In this document: piece by piece, positions 1-11,779 of the stretch
Layout: each line of letters opens with the position of its first letter
Position numbering within the stretch: the first letter of the stretch is position 1
Origin: Epiperipatus broadwayi
Lineage: Eukaryota > Onychophora > Udeonychophora > Euonychophora > Peripatidae
Length of the DNA: 64,000 nt
Reading direction: 5' to 3'
NCBI GenBank assembly: GCA_028023455.1
Contig: JAQFVV010006273.1
Location: 5,760,889 to 5,824,888 of the forward strand
Notes under the pieces: model-generated
Databases searched by the model: none
What the model was told of the DNA's origin: nothing
Seen by the model: only the letters and a program-made list of their open reading frames with translations
Position numbers and translations under genes: made by a program

Positions 1-3000
1 ATTCTTGATTATATATAGTTCGTGGAAGGAATAGTCTTTTGTTTTACATGGACTAACTTTATCGATCTGAAAGCTTATTGCTTAAGTATATATAAAAATA
101 TAATTATTCGTATTCAAACTAAATAAAATATATTATTTACTATACTAAACTTATAAAAATAAGTTATTTATTTTAAGTTTAAAAAAAAAAAAAACTTTTA
201 AAATTTGTTTACATCCCATAACGATAATTTAAAATATTAAGATTTATGGCAATTTTCCAAAACAGAATTATCCATTTAACAATACCATGATTATTGGGGG
301 GGAAATATCTATTTAAAAAAAAGATTGGTTATAGGATTTTAGAAATTGTTTAACTTATAGATCCCACTTTAGATTAAATATATTGCGGTTTTACTACCGC
401 ACAATTATCAATTAGAAGTTATTTTTTATGGATTAATATATATTTGGGCTGATAGATGCTAATAAATTTGCTAGAAAAAACACAATAAAATTCATCAATA
501 TCTTGAGTCTTAAATATTATATGTTCTAGTAGGAAATTTAAAGCACGTTATTTACCAGTTGATATCTTGTTTTTTGATAAACCAAAAACAAATATATATT
601 TGAAACGATTTTTTTTTTTTTTTTTTTACAAAAGTAGCAATCCTATTTGCATAACATTTTCAGGGATAAAAATTTTCGAATTTAATTAACCTACCATTCA
701 TTTTCTTTCTTAATTAATATACACTTACATAGACTTACAAAAAGTTGATGTAAACGTTTATTTTTCTTTGACAGACAATAAAATAGTCATGTCTAAAAAC
801 TATAAATATAACTAAAAAGGTAAACAGCATTACTTTCGTTTTTTGCAGAGTAAAAAAATAATCAATAACTCTTAAAAATAACTAGGGACCTACATTGTTC
901 GGTGCAGTGGGAGAGTGGCAGTCTCTTACATATCCAAAGTTTTATATCAAAATAAGAATAATTAGATATTCATTCTAAGATTACCACGGTAACATAAAGA
1001 AAATTGAAGTGTAAATAAATCCTGAAAAATACGGCCATAGGTAGCACTGCTACATTTTTATAAACATATTTTTTTTAAAAATCTGGGTCATTTCAGATAA
1101 ATATTTTTTATGAAACTTGGAAAAACAATTTTTTATTAAACTTTTACTAAAAGAATGTATATTTTTAAGCTTATTTTTACAGTTGATAAACAATACTAAA
1201 AAAAATTCATCTAAACAACTAGATAACCAACTGGATAAAAGGAAGTTTCTATCTTATATGAGAGTGATTTATTGAAACAGTATTAATTTGTCAGTGAAAA
1301 TTCAAGTGGTTGACACTTGTAGATCACTGATAAGTGAAGTTGTTCCTGAATGCGCACATAGTGAAAGAAGATAGTTTGAGTCACTGTCCTAATGGATAGG
1401 TGTAATAAGGTAAGCTTGAGATGAGAGATATATTGCCAGAATAAAAAATTTTGAAAATTTCCTGTAGTAAAATGATTATCTACATTTTCCTTAATGTGTA
1501 AACATAGAAAAAGTATAGTTTCTACATTGAATGAGAGATTTACAATAGAAAAATATTCAGCTATCATCACAGGCATAGAAACTTAGGTATTGGATATCCT
1601 TACTTCACGTGAAGAGAAAAGGCTTTTCACAAAAAGCATGCATAGTGAGAGAGGGTGGTCTATGTTTATGCATTGGTGAATGATTGTGATATTATAAAAC
1701 AGGATATACATATAAAAAGAAAAAAGCTTTAAAAGTGCAAGATAATTTGTATTAGTTGCTCACTAAAAAATTCTTTACAATTGAATGCCTTTAATAAATT
1801 TTCTTTAGCCATTAACTTCAATTAAAAAAATGATAAATATGAAATAATAATATCTTTCTAATATTATTATTAAGTGTCCAGGTTCAAGCTGATAAAACTA
1901 AAGCAAAACCCAAACATCACAAAGTTAAACTAGTATATGTCAAGATAAAAAGCATAAGTTTTCATTTATAACCTAAAATATAGTTCAATCAATTTTTATT
2001 AAAAAATAAAGTCATTTAATAGCATCAAAGCTAAAAGAATTGAAGTCAACCAGACAGGTGATCATGTGACTGATGCCAAAACAGCACCTACAATGACCTT
2101 AATTTTAAAATCAACAAAAACATATGTGAATGTCACCAAATTTAATACCCAAACAATTAATACCAAGCAAAATTCAAACTTAGCTGCCAACATAACAACA
2201 ATTAGATTTAAATAATATTATTCAACAAAATATCAACATACTTGATTTGAAATTCCATGACATTAGAATCCTCTTTCACATATAACCATCAATATCAATT
2301 TCAGTAACACCATACTGAATCAGCCTTTTAATTCATTCAAAAGATGTCTTTTTCTTTCAATTTATCATAACATCAGCCACAAACATAAACATAATGCTAT
2401 AGAGATTTCCTAGATCATTACTTAACACTGCTTGAACTGTGGGATACAATACTGCAAATTGCCAACCACCCCAAGCAAAGGTATCTAGCAATTGAATTCT
2501 TTGACTCATGTCAGAAAGCCAGATTTCAAACTCAAGTCAGAACACTACACATTGGTTGTAGTAGATCAGGATTATCAGGACTGCACCACTGTATACTAAA
2601 AAAACATGTATCTCATTTGCACAGTTCAAAGCTTTAAGAAAATTATGGAGCCATATGGTAAAGTTATAGCACTTTCACTTTAAATGGTAATAACAAAAAG
2701 ACATAACTCTACCTTCTATAGTAAGTTATCCCCAATAAAAATTTGGGTTAGAAAAATACTTTATCCAGATATCTTTGAAGCCATTTGGTCATTACTAAAA
2801 CAATAAGCAAACTTATAACCAGAAGAACCAGCAATCAGAATAACAAACAAATCACAAGCAAATTAAGAAGAATCCTCTACTAACCAGCTTATCACCTCTG
2901 TTGCATGCTGAAGCCAGAAATACTACATATCAGACACAAGAAAAAAGATAATGTTCCAGCTAATCATCATAATATATCTGCTATCCAGATCATGAATCAT

Positions 3001-3670
3001 CACACAACATAAACTTCCAACATAATTTATGTGTTTATAATCAATAACTCTAATTTAATATATATATAGACATTAATCTTTATATACACAGTTGATGCTC
3101 ACGCACTTTGCATGTGCACAATATAACATAAGACCTGAGGTCTATGTCACCATGCTTCATTATAGCCACATTACATTTTGCTCCTTTCAAACCCTACTAC
3201 CCTGTAAACAGAAAATGATCTCTTAATATGCACTTGCTTCACATTTAAATTTGTACGCATGAATCATAGCAGAAGGCTTAAGAACGATTTTTCCCCATTG
3301 TATTAAATCAATGTAATTGTCTGCTCTTTATAATTGTACTCCCCCTCCCTTCTTGTGAATTATATACATACATACTTTCATATGATTCTATAATCTCTTT
3401 AATAAGAAATATAAAGCATATATATGTGAATTGATTTCTATGTAAACTCTTCTTTGGTTATAAAGTTCTCTTTTGAAACAACATCATCATTATCATCATC
3501 ATCATAATAATAATAATCACCACTATCATCATCTTGACATCAGAAATTAAATAATTTTTTCAGAAATGAAAAATAAGCAACCTTTCAGCCAACTAAATAA
3601 TATATGTTATGGAAATAAAGGGTTTTTTTTAAACTATTAAAAATTGGATGTTTTCCTGAAGGTTTGTAAT
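1..3670. other. AT-rich intergenic DNA, no gene recognised
   Basis: No reading frame here resembles a known protein and no splice-bounded exon stands out. The stretch is A/T homopolymer-rich. It holds short simple repeats, for example an ATC/ATA trinucleotide run near 3483-3530. The small ORF at 1283-1576 on the minus strand has no recognisable motif and is treated as chance. Confidence 0.6.
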
Positions 3671-3680
3671 GGTGGTGTTC

Positions 3681-4790
3681 TAGTTGTATTTTTATATTGG
3701 ACTATTTCCATCACCTATAGTATTGAATGTCTTTAGAAAAATTTAACTTTATTTAAATATTTTAAATACATTCAACTGTTAGTAATAGCATATCAAACAG
3801 GTTAGTATATACACAATGTTTCAAGCAGTATTAGTCTCTTCTCTTCTTCAGGTATTGCTGGCCTGACCAGTGACAGTACTAGCATGGGATTCAAACCTGG
3901 GTCCTTAGATTCTTAAGTTTTGAATCTTAAGGTAACACTCTGTAGTACTTTTATATACTTATCTATGAGGTTTCTTTTGATTTCTCCACTTTTTCCTAAG
4001 AGCAAGTTGGTTAGTGGTTTCCATACATTATGTATAGCCTCATTAGTTTGGCTTTTTATTTCTCCAATTTTTCCTAAAAGCAAAATTGGTTAGTGTTTTC
4101 TATATATTATGTATAGTCACATTAGGTTGACTTATGAAATTATTTGCCATTGTCATGTGAGCAGCTTCTGCTCACATGACAATGGCAAAAAATTTCATAA
4201 GCCAACCTAACATGATTATACATACTATATGAAAATATGGCAAAAAATTCCATAAGCCAACTTAATGTGACTATACATAATATATGGAAATATGGCAAAA
4301 AAATCCATAAGCCAACCTAACATGACTACACATAATATATGGAAACCATTAATCAACTTTTCTCTTAGGAAAAAGTGGAGAAGCCAACCTAATGTGACCA
4401 TACATAATGCATAGAAAACACTAATCAACTTTGCTCTTAGGAAAAAGTGGAGAAATCAGGAAAAACCTCATAGATAAGTATAAAATTACTACAGACTGTT
4501 GCCTTTGGCAGGATGGCTCAGTTGGTTAAAGCATTACCTTAAAATTCAAAACTCAAAAATCTAAGGACTCAGGTTTGAATCTCATGCTAGTACCATCACT
4601 AGTCATTCCAGAAACATCTGAATAAGAGGGGAGACTAATACCTCTCGAAACATTGTGCATATACTAACCTATTGATGTGCTATTACTAACAGATTAATGT
4701 ATTCGGAATATTTAACTAAAATTAAATTTTTCTAAAGACATTTAGTACACATATTAGATTATGAAAATAGTCCAATATAAAAATACAACT
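3681..4790. repeat. Large foldback (palindromic) repeat
   Basis: The left arm (about 3681-4165) and right arm (about 4167-4790) are imperfect inverted copies, centred near 4166 where the sequence reads GAGCAG-ctt-CTGCTC. The outer ends also match: the run near 3681 is the complement of the run ending near 4790. Each arm carries a tRNA-related SINE. A unit of roughly 57 bp (the ccaacctaa...catacataatat type) occurs about four times in the right arm and twice in the left, so the arms differ in length. The arms have diverged by point changes and small indels, so the structure is not recent. Confidence 0.75.
4505..4640 (+). mobile_element. tRNA-derived SINE head (fragment)
   Basis: The sequence has an A-box-like TGGCTCAGTTGG at about 4514 and a B-box-like GGTTTGAATCT at about 4572. 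This is the internal RNA polymerase III promoter spacing seen in tRNA-derived SINEs. It is not a clean tRNA: the anticodon-arm region is A-rich and no full cloverleaf forms. A diverged inverted copy lies in the left arm of the foldback (about 3840-3930, B box readable on the minus strand). The call rests on box motifs and repetition only. Confidence 0.55.
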
Positions 4791-4799
4791 ATTGAAAAT

Positions 4800-6580
4800 T
4801 GAGTTTACAAATAAATTGAAATTCTGAGTCAAGATTATACGCTAGTATAGGCATTTGAGTTATAACACCATTAATCTAGAATAATGGAAAAAATATTAAT
4901 TGTCATTTACTTTTTAAAATGTGCCTAAACATTTATGATGATGGTACACATGTAAAACAATCTTTACACAAATCATTGAAGAAAAAAAAAATTTTTAATA
5001 GTTCATCACAATAAAATATTGAAGGAGATGTCATTACTTATTTCACTTTACAATTTCTGGATAGTGATAATTTAAGTAGTTTTTATTTTTAGTTTAACTT
5101 TCTTGTTACAAATAGTTAAATAACCATTTGTCAACCATTTAGTTAAATTGTCTATGAAATAATTATCTGAATAAAAAAATATCTTAAAACTGATTGGAAA
5201 TTAATTTTTTCTAATTTTTTCAGTACTATTTTATACTTGGGTGGCATTAATGGCAGGCAAATGTGTTATTACTATGTAAGAAGCCCTATATCATGATTAT
5301 CTTCTTGCAGTCAATTTGTATCATTCGATATAAATTTTAGTTGCTATTACTAGTCCTTGTTCTCATCTTAGATCAGCATTACTAAACTTTTTTTTCATAG
5401 GCCCCTTTAGAACTCACACTTCATTCACATAATAGTATGACTGTATCACTGTTACAACAAGAGTGATATACAAGTATGAATGATATGCAGAAAATAAGTC
5501 ATTCAAAAACGGTAGACCATATTTATTTGAAGTCCTATTGAAGGGAAACTTGTCTAGAATTATATAACAATTAAAAAGTAAATATTTTGGGAAATATTAT
5601 TCATATCTTGATGAATGCTATTTTATATAATTATTTCAGTATGATTTATTGCTCGGGACTTCATAAGAAGTATGAACTTCCGAATGACAAAGCTGGGTCA
5701 AAATTCATGGTCCTTAAGCTTCCGTCTGCCATTCTCTTACAGTACCAAATCACTTAGAACACATATACCTACATATAACCTAATATTTTAAAAAATAAAA
5801 GTAATATATATGTGTAGGTTTATTTTAATCGTGTGTAATAGTTCGCACAAAACAAAGTTATATACGTTGTTTTTAATAATATATATATATTAAAAAATAT
5901 TATATACATAATTTTTAAACACGTGTAAAGTTTTATAATGATTTTATCAATATATATATATATTATAACAACTTTAATAATAAAAAAATATCTATAATTA
6001 TATACTTTCACTTTCTTGAATTTAAAAAAAAAAAGTGTCAAAAAAAACCTGATTTACTTCAAAATCAAAATGATGAAATTGTAATCACTGGAATTTGGAG
6101 GGATTTTACCTAATTCCGCTTCTTAGTATTTGTTATAAAAATAATGTGGATATGTAGAACAGTAATGTATTCTTAGTTAACGCAAAATACTTTAGGGCAA
6201 AAAACCTACCCAAATAATAACAAATGAAATATATGATATCTATAAATCCTTATTAATTTATTTTATTTTAAAAACAATTCTTAATACAGTAATTATATTG
6301 ATTTAATTTCATTTCATAGTTCATATTACACAAATTTCTTACCATTAAAGTTTAAAAAATGAAACCATAATAAATATTTATGTGTAAATATTTATATATA
6401 TACAGCATTAACTACTGAAACTTTTACGTTTTCCTTATTTATGTACTTATATATTTGGTTTACTATATTGATTTATTATAAACTTATACAAAATTACGTT
6501 ATTTATCAGCTTACATATATATTTTTCTATAACAGCAAACTAATTTTCATTTCTCACAGAAACTTTTTTAAGATGTATAT
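4800..6580. other. AT-rich intergenic DNA, no gene recognised
   Basis: Long A/T runs and TA-rich microsatellite patches (near 5880-5960) dominate. The Lys/Tyr/Ile-rich frame at 5820-6041 on the minus strand is what such composition gives by chance. I see nothing else here. Confidence 0.6.
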
Positions 6581-7201
6581 CAATTGATGCGATGCGATGA
6601 TGTGATGTGATGGATGCACTGTGGCTTTTCGTTTTTCGGAGTCAGGAATCTCTCAGCCACTATGCTCAGAGAAATCTGTTAGCCATCTTATCTTTCCTTT
6701 CCATACCCCAAGATTTTTTCATATTCTTTTCTATCCTGCTCCATCCAATTTCCACAACATAATTTTCGTTAACTCCGTGGCCTTTATATCTAAATCCCCC
6801 TTATCATTTCCCAACCCCAGCATAAAAACCAAGAACCCACTTTCTGTATAATCATTTTGTTTATATTCATTTTTCCACAACTTCATTATTTGTTTCTGCT
6901 TGCAAGTATTTACATTCAATTAACAGATGCTTAATATTTTCTATACCTTCCTTACACAACTTACAGACTATCACCCACATTTTTCCATTTATGTGAATAT
7001 TCCCTTGTTGCTAAAGATCCTGTTCGAGCATTAAACTGTAAACTATTTTTTTTTCTATTATCATAAATTAACTCACACTCAATATTCTGTTTATTTCTAT
7101 ATATATAAAATTAAGAGCGTGCTACTCTAAACAAGCTTTTTTTTTTATTTATGATAAATGCTACTACAAGAGAAGGCATTCAAATCATTTTTATCTTGGA
7201 T

Positions 7202-7259
7202 TGTCCCCATCTCCAGACCGGTTTCGACCTATGGGTCCCTTCAGTGAGGAGTTGGGACA
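7202..7259 (-). ncRNA. Type I hammerhead ribozyme motif, family 1 copy 1 (core mutated)
   Basis: On the minus strand the outer helix I is TGTCCC/GGGACA. Then come a core reading CTGAAGG, helix II GACC-CATA-GGTC, then GAAA, a short palindromic helix III ACCGGT and cleavage base C17 at 7216. The conserved A9 has become G (position 7238), which should cripple catalysis. Otherwise the fold matches copies 2 and 3. Confidence 0.7.
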
Positions 7260-7630
7260 TTAGATCTAAAAAAAACCAACTCAAGCAAAGCATTTATCTA
7301 AAAGATAATTGTTAGAAGAAGATCTGAAACTTTTAGACATCTACATGTCTTTAAAGTCAGCTCTCCAACTGAAAAAATCATATGGGCCTGAACTTAATTC
7401 AGATACTCCATATATTAGTAGGCTTAGCTCTTTAATTTAGCTAAAGCCACAACAGCAAAATAATAATAGTAATAATAACAAGTCAGATGTCATATGACTT
7501 ATATATAGCTTGCACTTACAAATATGTAAAATTAAGAGCGTGCTAATAACTCTAAACAAGCTTTTTTTTTTTATTATTTATGATAAATGCTACTACAAGA
7601 GAAGGCATTCAAATCATTTTTATCTTGGAT

Positions 7631-7688
7631 TGTCCCCATCCCCAGACCAGTTTCGACCTATGGGTCTCTTCAGTGAGGAGTTGGGACA
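7631..7688 (-). ncRNA. Type I hammerhead ribozyme motif, family 1 copy 2 (core intact)
   Basis: This is the best-preserved hammerhead in the window. On the minus strand the outer helix I is TGTCCC/GGGACA, with an inner helix I of six pairs (UCCUCA with UGGGGA, one G-U). The core CTGAAGA is followed by helix II GACC-CATA-GGTC (four pairs), GAAA and helix III ACTGGT. The predicted cleavage follows C17 at 7645. All core bases of the hammerhead consensus (CUGANGA, GAAA, UH) are present. Helix III is only two pairs plus a tiny loop. Known minimal hammerheads of this kind often work best as dimers, which suits the tandem arrangement. Confidence 0.8.
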
Positions 7689-8087
7689 TTAGATCTAAAA
7701 AACCAACTCAAGCAAAGCATTTATCTAAAAGATAATTGTTAGAAGAAGATCTGAAACTTTTAGACATCTACATGTCTTTAAAGTCAGCTTGTTTAGAGTT
7801 ATTAGCATGGCTCTTAATTTTACATATTTGTAAGTGCAAGCTATATATAAGTCATGTGACATCTGACTTGTTATTATTACTATTATTATTTTGCTGTTGT
7901 GGCTTTAGCTAAATTAAAGAGCTAAGCCTACTAATATATGGAGTATCTGAATTAAGTTCAGGCCCATATGATTTTTTCAGTTGGAGAGCTGACTTTAAAG
8001 ACATGTAGATGTCTAAAAGCTTCAGATCTTCTTCTAACAATTATCTTTTAGATAAATGCTTTGCTTGAGTTGGTTTTTTAGATCTAG

Positions 8088-8145
8088 TGTCCCAACTCCT
8101 CACTGAAGAGACCCATAGATCGAAACCGGTCTGGTGATGGGGACA
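8088..8145 (+). ncRNA. Type I hammerhead ribozyme motif, family 1 copy 3 (inverted unit)
   Basis: On the plus strand the outer helix is TGTCCC/GGGACA and the core CTGAAGA (8103-8109) is intact. Helix II is GACC-CATA-GATC, in which one pair is lost (c8112 with a8119). GAAA lies at 8122-8125, helix III is ACCGGT, and predicted cleavage follows c8131. The catalytic core is complete, so it may still cleave, with a weaker helix II than copy 2. Confidence 0.78.
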
Positions 8146-9349
8146 ATCCAAGATAAAAATGATTTGAATGCCTTCTCTTGTAGTAGCATTTATCATAAAT
8201 AAAAAAAAAGCTTGTTTAGAGTTATTAGCACGCTCTTAATTTTACATATTTGTAAGTGCAAGCTATATATAAGTCATGTGACATCTGACTTGTTATTATA
8301 TATATATATTTAAAACTCTTCTTACTCTCTACACTAGTTCTCCATCTCTCCAACTCCCTATTTTTTTTATTAATGAATCTATTCTTCTATCCCATTCCTT
8401 GCCATTATAACACTTAACAATTCTCCTAACACAATCATCCCACTTTTTGTAAAAGTATACTGATATAAATTCTTTATACAATCTTTTACACATTGTACTA
8501 TATTTCTCACTCATTTTGTTCTTCTCCATAACTCATAACACCCAATTAAATACTATTTTGGCTATTCTCTTTATTATTCATAACACCCAATTAAATACTA
8601 TTTTGGCTATTTTCTTATTATTCATAAATTGCAATCTACCAACATTTTCATTTTACTTTTTGCATCTCTCATATAAAAACTTGATTATCCCATTTCTCCT
8701 TGAATTGCCTCTTTTGCCAACAACACATGCATCTAATGCATGTGTTTCTACTTCTCTTTGTACTTTTTCCAAGTAAGCTAACATCCCTTTACTAACACAT
8801 AATGTATCATTACCATAAGTTAACCCTGAAACTGCCACTCCCTTCTATACAATTCTAGTTACATCATATTTATTGTATGAAAACACTGTTAATTTCTTTA
8901 TCAATGCTGCTGCTGATATAAAATATATAATACATTTAGCAATTCATTTTGTAAAAAATCATAATAATAAGGCATTGTAAAATATAAAAGAGGCAAAAAA
9001 AGAAAAATATATATAGTATAATAATACATATAAGAATAATGTAAAAAAAAAATATGGAATAGAATATCAATATATGCTTATCAGTTAGTTTGTATATAAA
9101 AAACAATTTATAAGTGATCAATTTTTAAGAAAGTTGTTTTATTTATTTATTTATTTATTTTTGAAAAAACAAATATATGAAATAAAATTTGTAGGATAGT
9201 GTATTCTGAATGTTAAGTGTTTCCAAATAGAGCAAAGAAGGACTTGTAATATATATATTATAATGGCCACTTATATCTTCTTTTAATCACTAAAGACACC
9301 ACTAGATCAGGGAAAAAAGCAAAATTATAATTATTATCATGTTTTACTA

Positions 9350-11302
9350 AGATGGCACAGAAGAGAGATTTTTTATATAGTTGCAGTAATAATACAAAAG
9401 TAAAACTATTATTTAAAGGGAAGGATAAGGATCATAAAAAGTTAAACAATTATAGAATGATAGTGGTAAGGTCAGTGCTATATAAAGTTTTCTTATATAT
9501 GGTGGGCTGGAAGGGTTGCAAAATGAATGAAAGAAAATAATATAGTGGGAGAAATGCAAGGAGGTTTTCGATCAGATAGGCATATAGGAGATAATTTATT
9601 TGTAGTTGCATAACTTATGGATATGACTAGAAATACAGGTAAACTATTATATATGTTTTTATAGATATAGAGGTGTATGATAAAATAAACAGAAATAGAT
9701 TATGGTTACGTTTAGTAAATTTGGGAATGAGTGTAGTTTTAGTAGATATTATTAAGAAATTATATAAAAATAATTACTACATGTATCAATTAGGGAATAT
9801 AGAATCACTTAAAGTTATGTGGAACTAAGGCAAGGCTGTCCTCTGTCACCTACTTTGTTTTTGTTGTATTTGAGAGAAATGGAGAGAGCAATAGAAAGAC
9901 TAGGAAGATGGAAAGAGATACCATTAATATGTGGCTAGGGAGTATATACATTGTTGTGTCTTTTATTTGCAGTTGATGTTTTTTGTGTGCATAAAGAAGA
10001 GAAGATAGTGAAGTTATGCTGAGGACATGCAAAAAGGTGGGTAGAGAGATGGAAATTAAGTTTAGTGAAGAAAAATCAAAAGTAATGATAATTAATACTG
10101 GGGAAAGAGAAGACAAAGAATTATTACTAGGGGATATAAAGTTAAGTATGGTGAATAGATATAACTATTTGGGAAGCAACTTTAGTAATCAGAGAAATTG
10201 CTTGAATGAATGGGAGAAAAAATTGATAAACAAAGCAAAGAAAAGAAAGGGATCGATAAAGAAATTAACAGTGTTCTCATACAATAAATATGATGTAGCT
10301 AGAATTGTATGGAAGGAAGTGGCACTAGCAGGGTTAACATATGGTAATGATGCATTATGTGTTAATAAAGGGATATTAGATTACTTAGAAAAAGTACAAA
10401 GAGAAGTAGGAAGGCATGCATTAGATGCAGAAATGTGTATGGCAAAGGAGGCAATTCAAGAAAAAATGGGATGGTCAAGTTTTATATGAGAGATGAAAAA
10501 TGCAAAATGAAAATGCTCATTAGATTGTGGTTTATGGATAATAAAAGAATAGCCAAAATAGTATTTAATTTGGGATATGAATAAAGGGTAGGTAACAAGG
10601 TGGGTGTGAAAGGTAAAGCAATATGCAGAAGATTTAGATAAAGAATTTTTGTCTGTATACTTATACAAAAGGTGGGATGATTGTGTTAGGAAAATTGTTG
10701 AGTGTTATAGTATTAAGGAATGGGTAGACAAACAGACACATTAATAAAGAATAGGGAGTTGGAGAGATGGAGAACTAGTATAAAGAGTAAAGATTTTAAA
10801 TATTTATAGAAGTAAACAGAATATTGGGTGTGAGTTAATTTATGATAATAGCAAGGAAAATAGTTTATTGTTTAAGGCTCAAATGGGAACTTTAGCAATA
10901 AGGGATATGGAAAAATATGGGTGATTTAGTCTGCAAATTATATAAGAAAGGTATAGAAAATATTAGGCATCTATTAATTGAATGTAAATGTCTGAAAGTA
11001 GAAAGAGTACAAATAATGAAGTTGTGAAAAAATAAATATGAACAAAGTAATTATATATAAAGTGGATTTTTGGTTTTTATGCTGGGTTTGGAAATGGGTA
11101 AGGAGGTTTTAGATATAAGGGCCATGGAATTGACAAAGTTTATGTTATGGAAATAGAATGGGCAGGATAGAGAAGAACATATAAAAATTTGGGGTGTTGA
11201 ATGGAAATGGAAGACAAAGTGGCTAACATGTTTTTCTTGGCATAGTTGCTGAGAGATTCTTGACTCAGTATAAGGAGAAATCACAGTGCATCACATCACA
11301 TC
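9350..11302 (+). pseudogene. Non-LTR retrotransposon (LINE) with reverse transcriptase and C-terminal zinc knuckle, degraded
   Basis: The plus-strand frames give successive LINE RT blocks. LLFKGKDKDHKKLNNYR is at about 9400-9460, GGFRSDRHIGDNLFVV at about 9560-9610, and FIDIEVYDKINRNRLW (the RT aspartate block) at about 9660-9710. The QGCPLSP-like block is broken by a frame change near 9830, and LLFAVDVFCV near 9960 has the catalytic FADD motif altered to FAVD. The longest open piece (10016-10489) covers the thumb/connection region: YNYLGSNFS, LAGLTYGNDALCV, LEKVQREVGRHALDA and KEAIQEKMGWSSF. A Cys/His-rich C-terminal region (CKLYKKGIENIRHLLIEC) follows near 10940. The 3' end is a CATCA-type tandem tail at 11285-11302. 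No endonuclease domain is visible, so it is 5'-truncated, with many stops. Confidence 0.85.
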
Positions 11303-11779
11303 AAGGAAATTAAAAGTAAATTTAAAATGTTTGAAAGTTTACAACAAGTGGAATAAAAATAGATAAGTACAAATAATACTTCTTATGTGGAAAGAATAAC
11401 AAACATGTACAAAAAAGTTTTCAATATACAAAATCAATAGATACACTATTCATTTATATGTATTTAAATAATCATCATCATTAGCAATCACTTAAAAATG
11501 AATATGACCATATAAACTCAAAAAAGGCAATGGTACAGCCAATCTATAAAACACAAATATGTCACATATAAAACACACTGATTCATTATTCTATTTATTT
11601 GATACTTTGAGGTGTCTTTTAAGTTTTTTTTTATAAAAAACTTTTCTTTCTAAAATATTCAACACTTTATCTAATTGAAGCTTCCCAATGAATTTTATTC
11701 TCTGCTATATTGTTTGACTGATCATCATTTTATTTCTTTAGAATATCTTTGAAATAATCCTTATTATGTAAATGTGGTT

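Larger units (their letters stand above)
7105..8305. mobile_element. Retrozyme-like element, family 1 (three hammerhead motifs, direct plus inverted units)
   Basis: A 1.2-kb insertion inside the minus-strand LINE. It is built from one unit of about 420-430 bp: a full direct copy (about 7108-7526), a partial direct copy (about 7527-7784), then an inverted stretch longer than one unit (about 7785-8300). Each copy carries one hammerhead motif, listed separately. The two direct hammerheads have predicted cleavage sites about 429 nt apart, so processing would release a unit-length RNA. The plus-strand LINE copy gives the uninterrupted sequence and confirms that this is an insertion. There is no ORF, so it would be non-autonomous. 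The TA-rich flanks hide any target-site duplication. Known animal retrozymes are tandem hammerhead repeats tied to Penelope-like elements; assignment to them is inference. Confidence 0.75.
6585..8930 (-). pseudogene. Non-LTR retrotransposon (LINE), 5'-truncated and interrupted
   Basis: A minus-strand LINE relic lies in two blocks, 8305-8930 (upstream) and 6585-7105 (3' part), split by the retrozyme-like insertion at 7105-8305. Peptide fragments match the plus-strand copy at 9350-11302. They include SGLTYGNDTLCV and LEKVQREVETHALDA (about 8700-8830), KEFISVYFYKKWDDCVRRIV (about 8390-8480) and a 3'-terminal piece near 6731-6919. Only the region after the RT catalytic core and the C-terminal part remain. 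The element ends in a short tandem tail of GATGT/GATGC units (6588-6612 on the plus strand), matching the CATCA-type tail of the other copy. Frameshifts and stops are present, so it is dead. Confidence 0.8.

Noticed and set aside
4505-4640. A functional tRNA gene
   Set aside because: A and B boxes are present, but no anticodon stem or acceptor stem pairs properly; a SINE head fits better.
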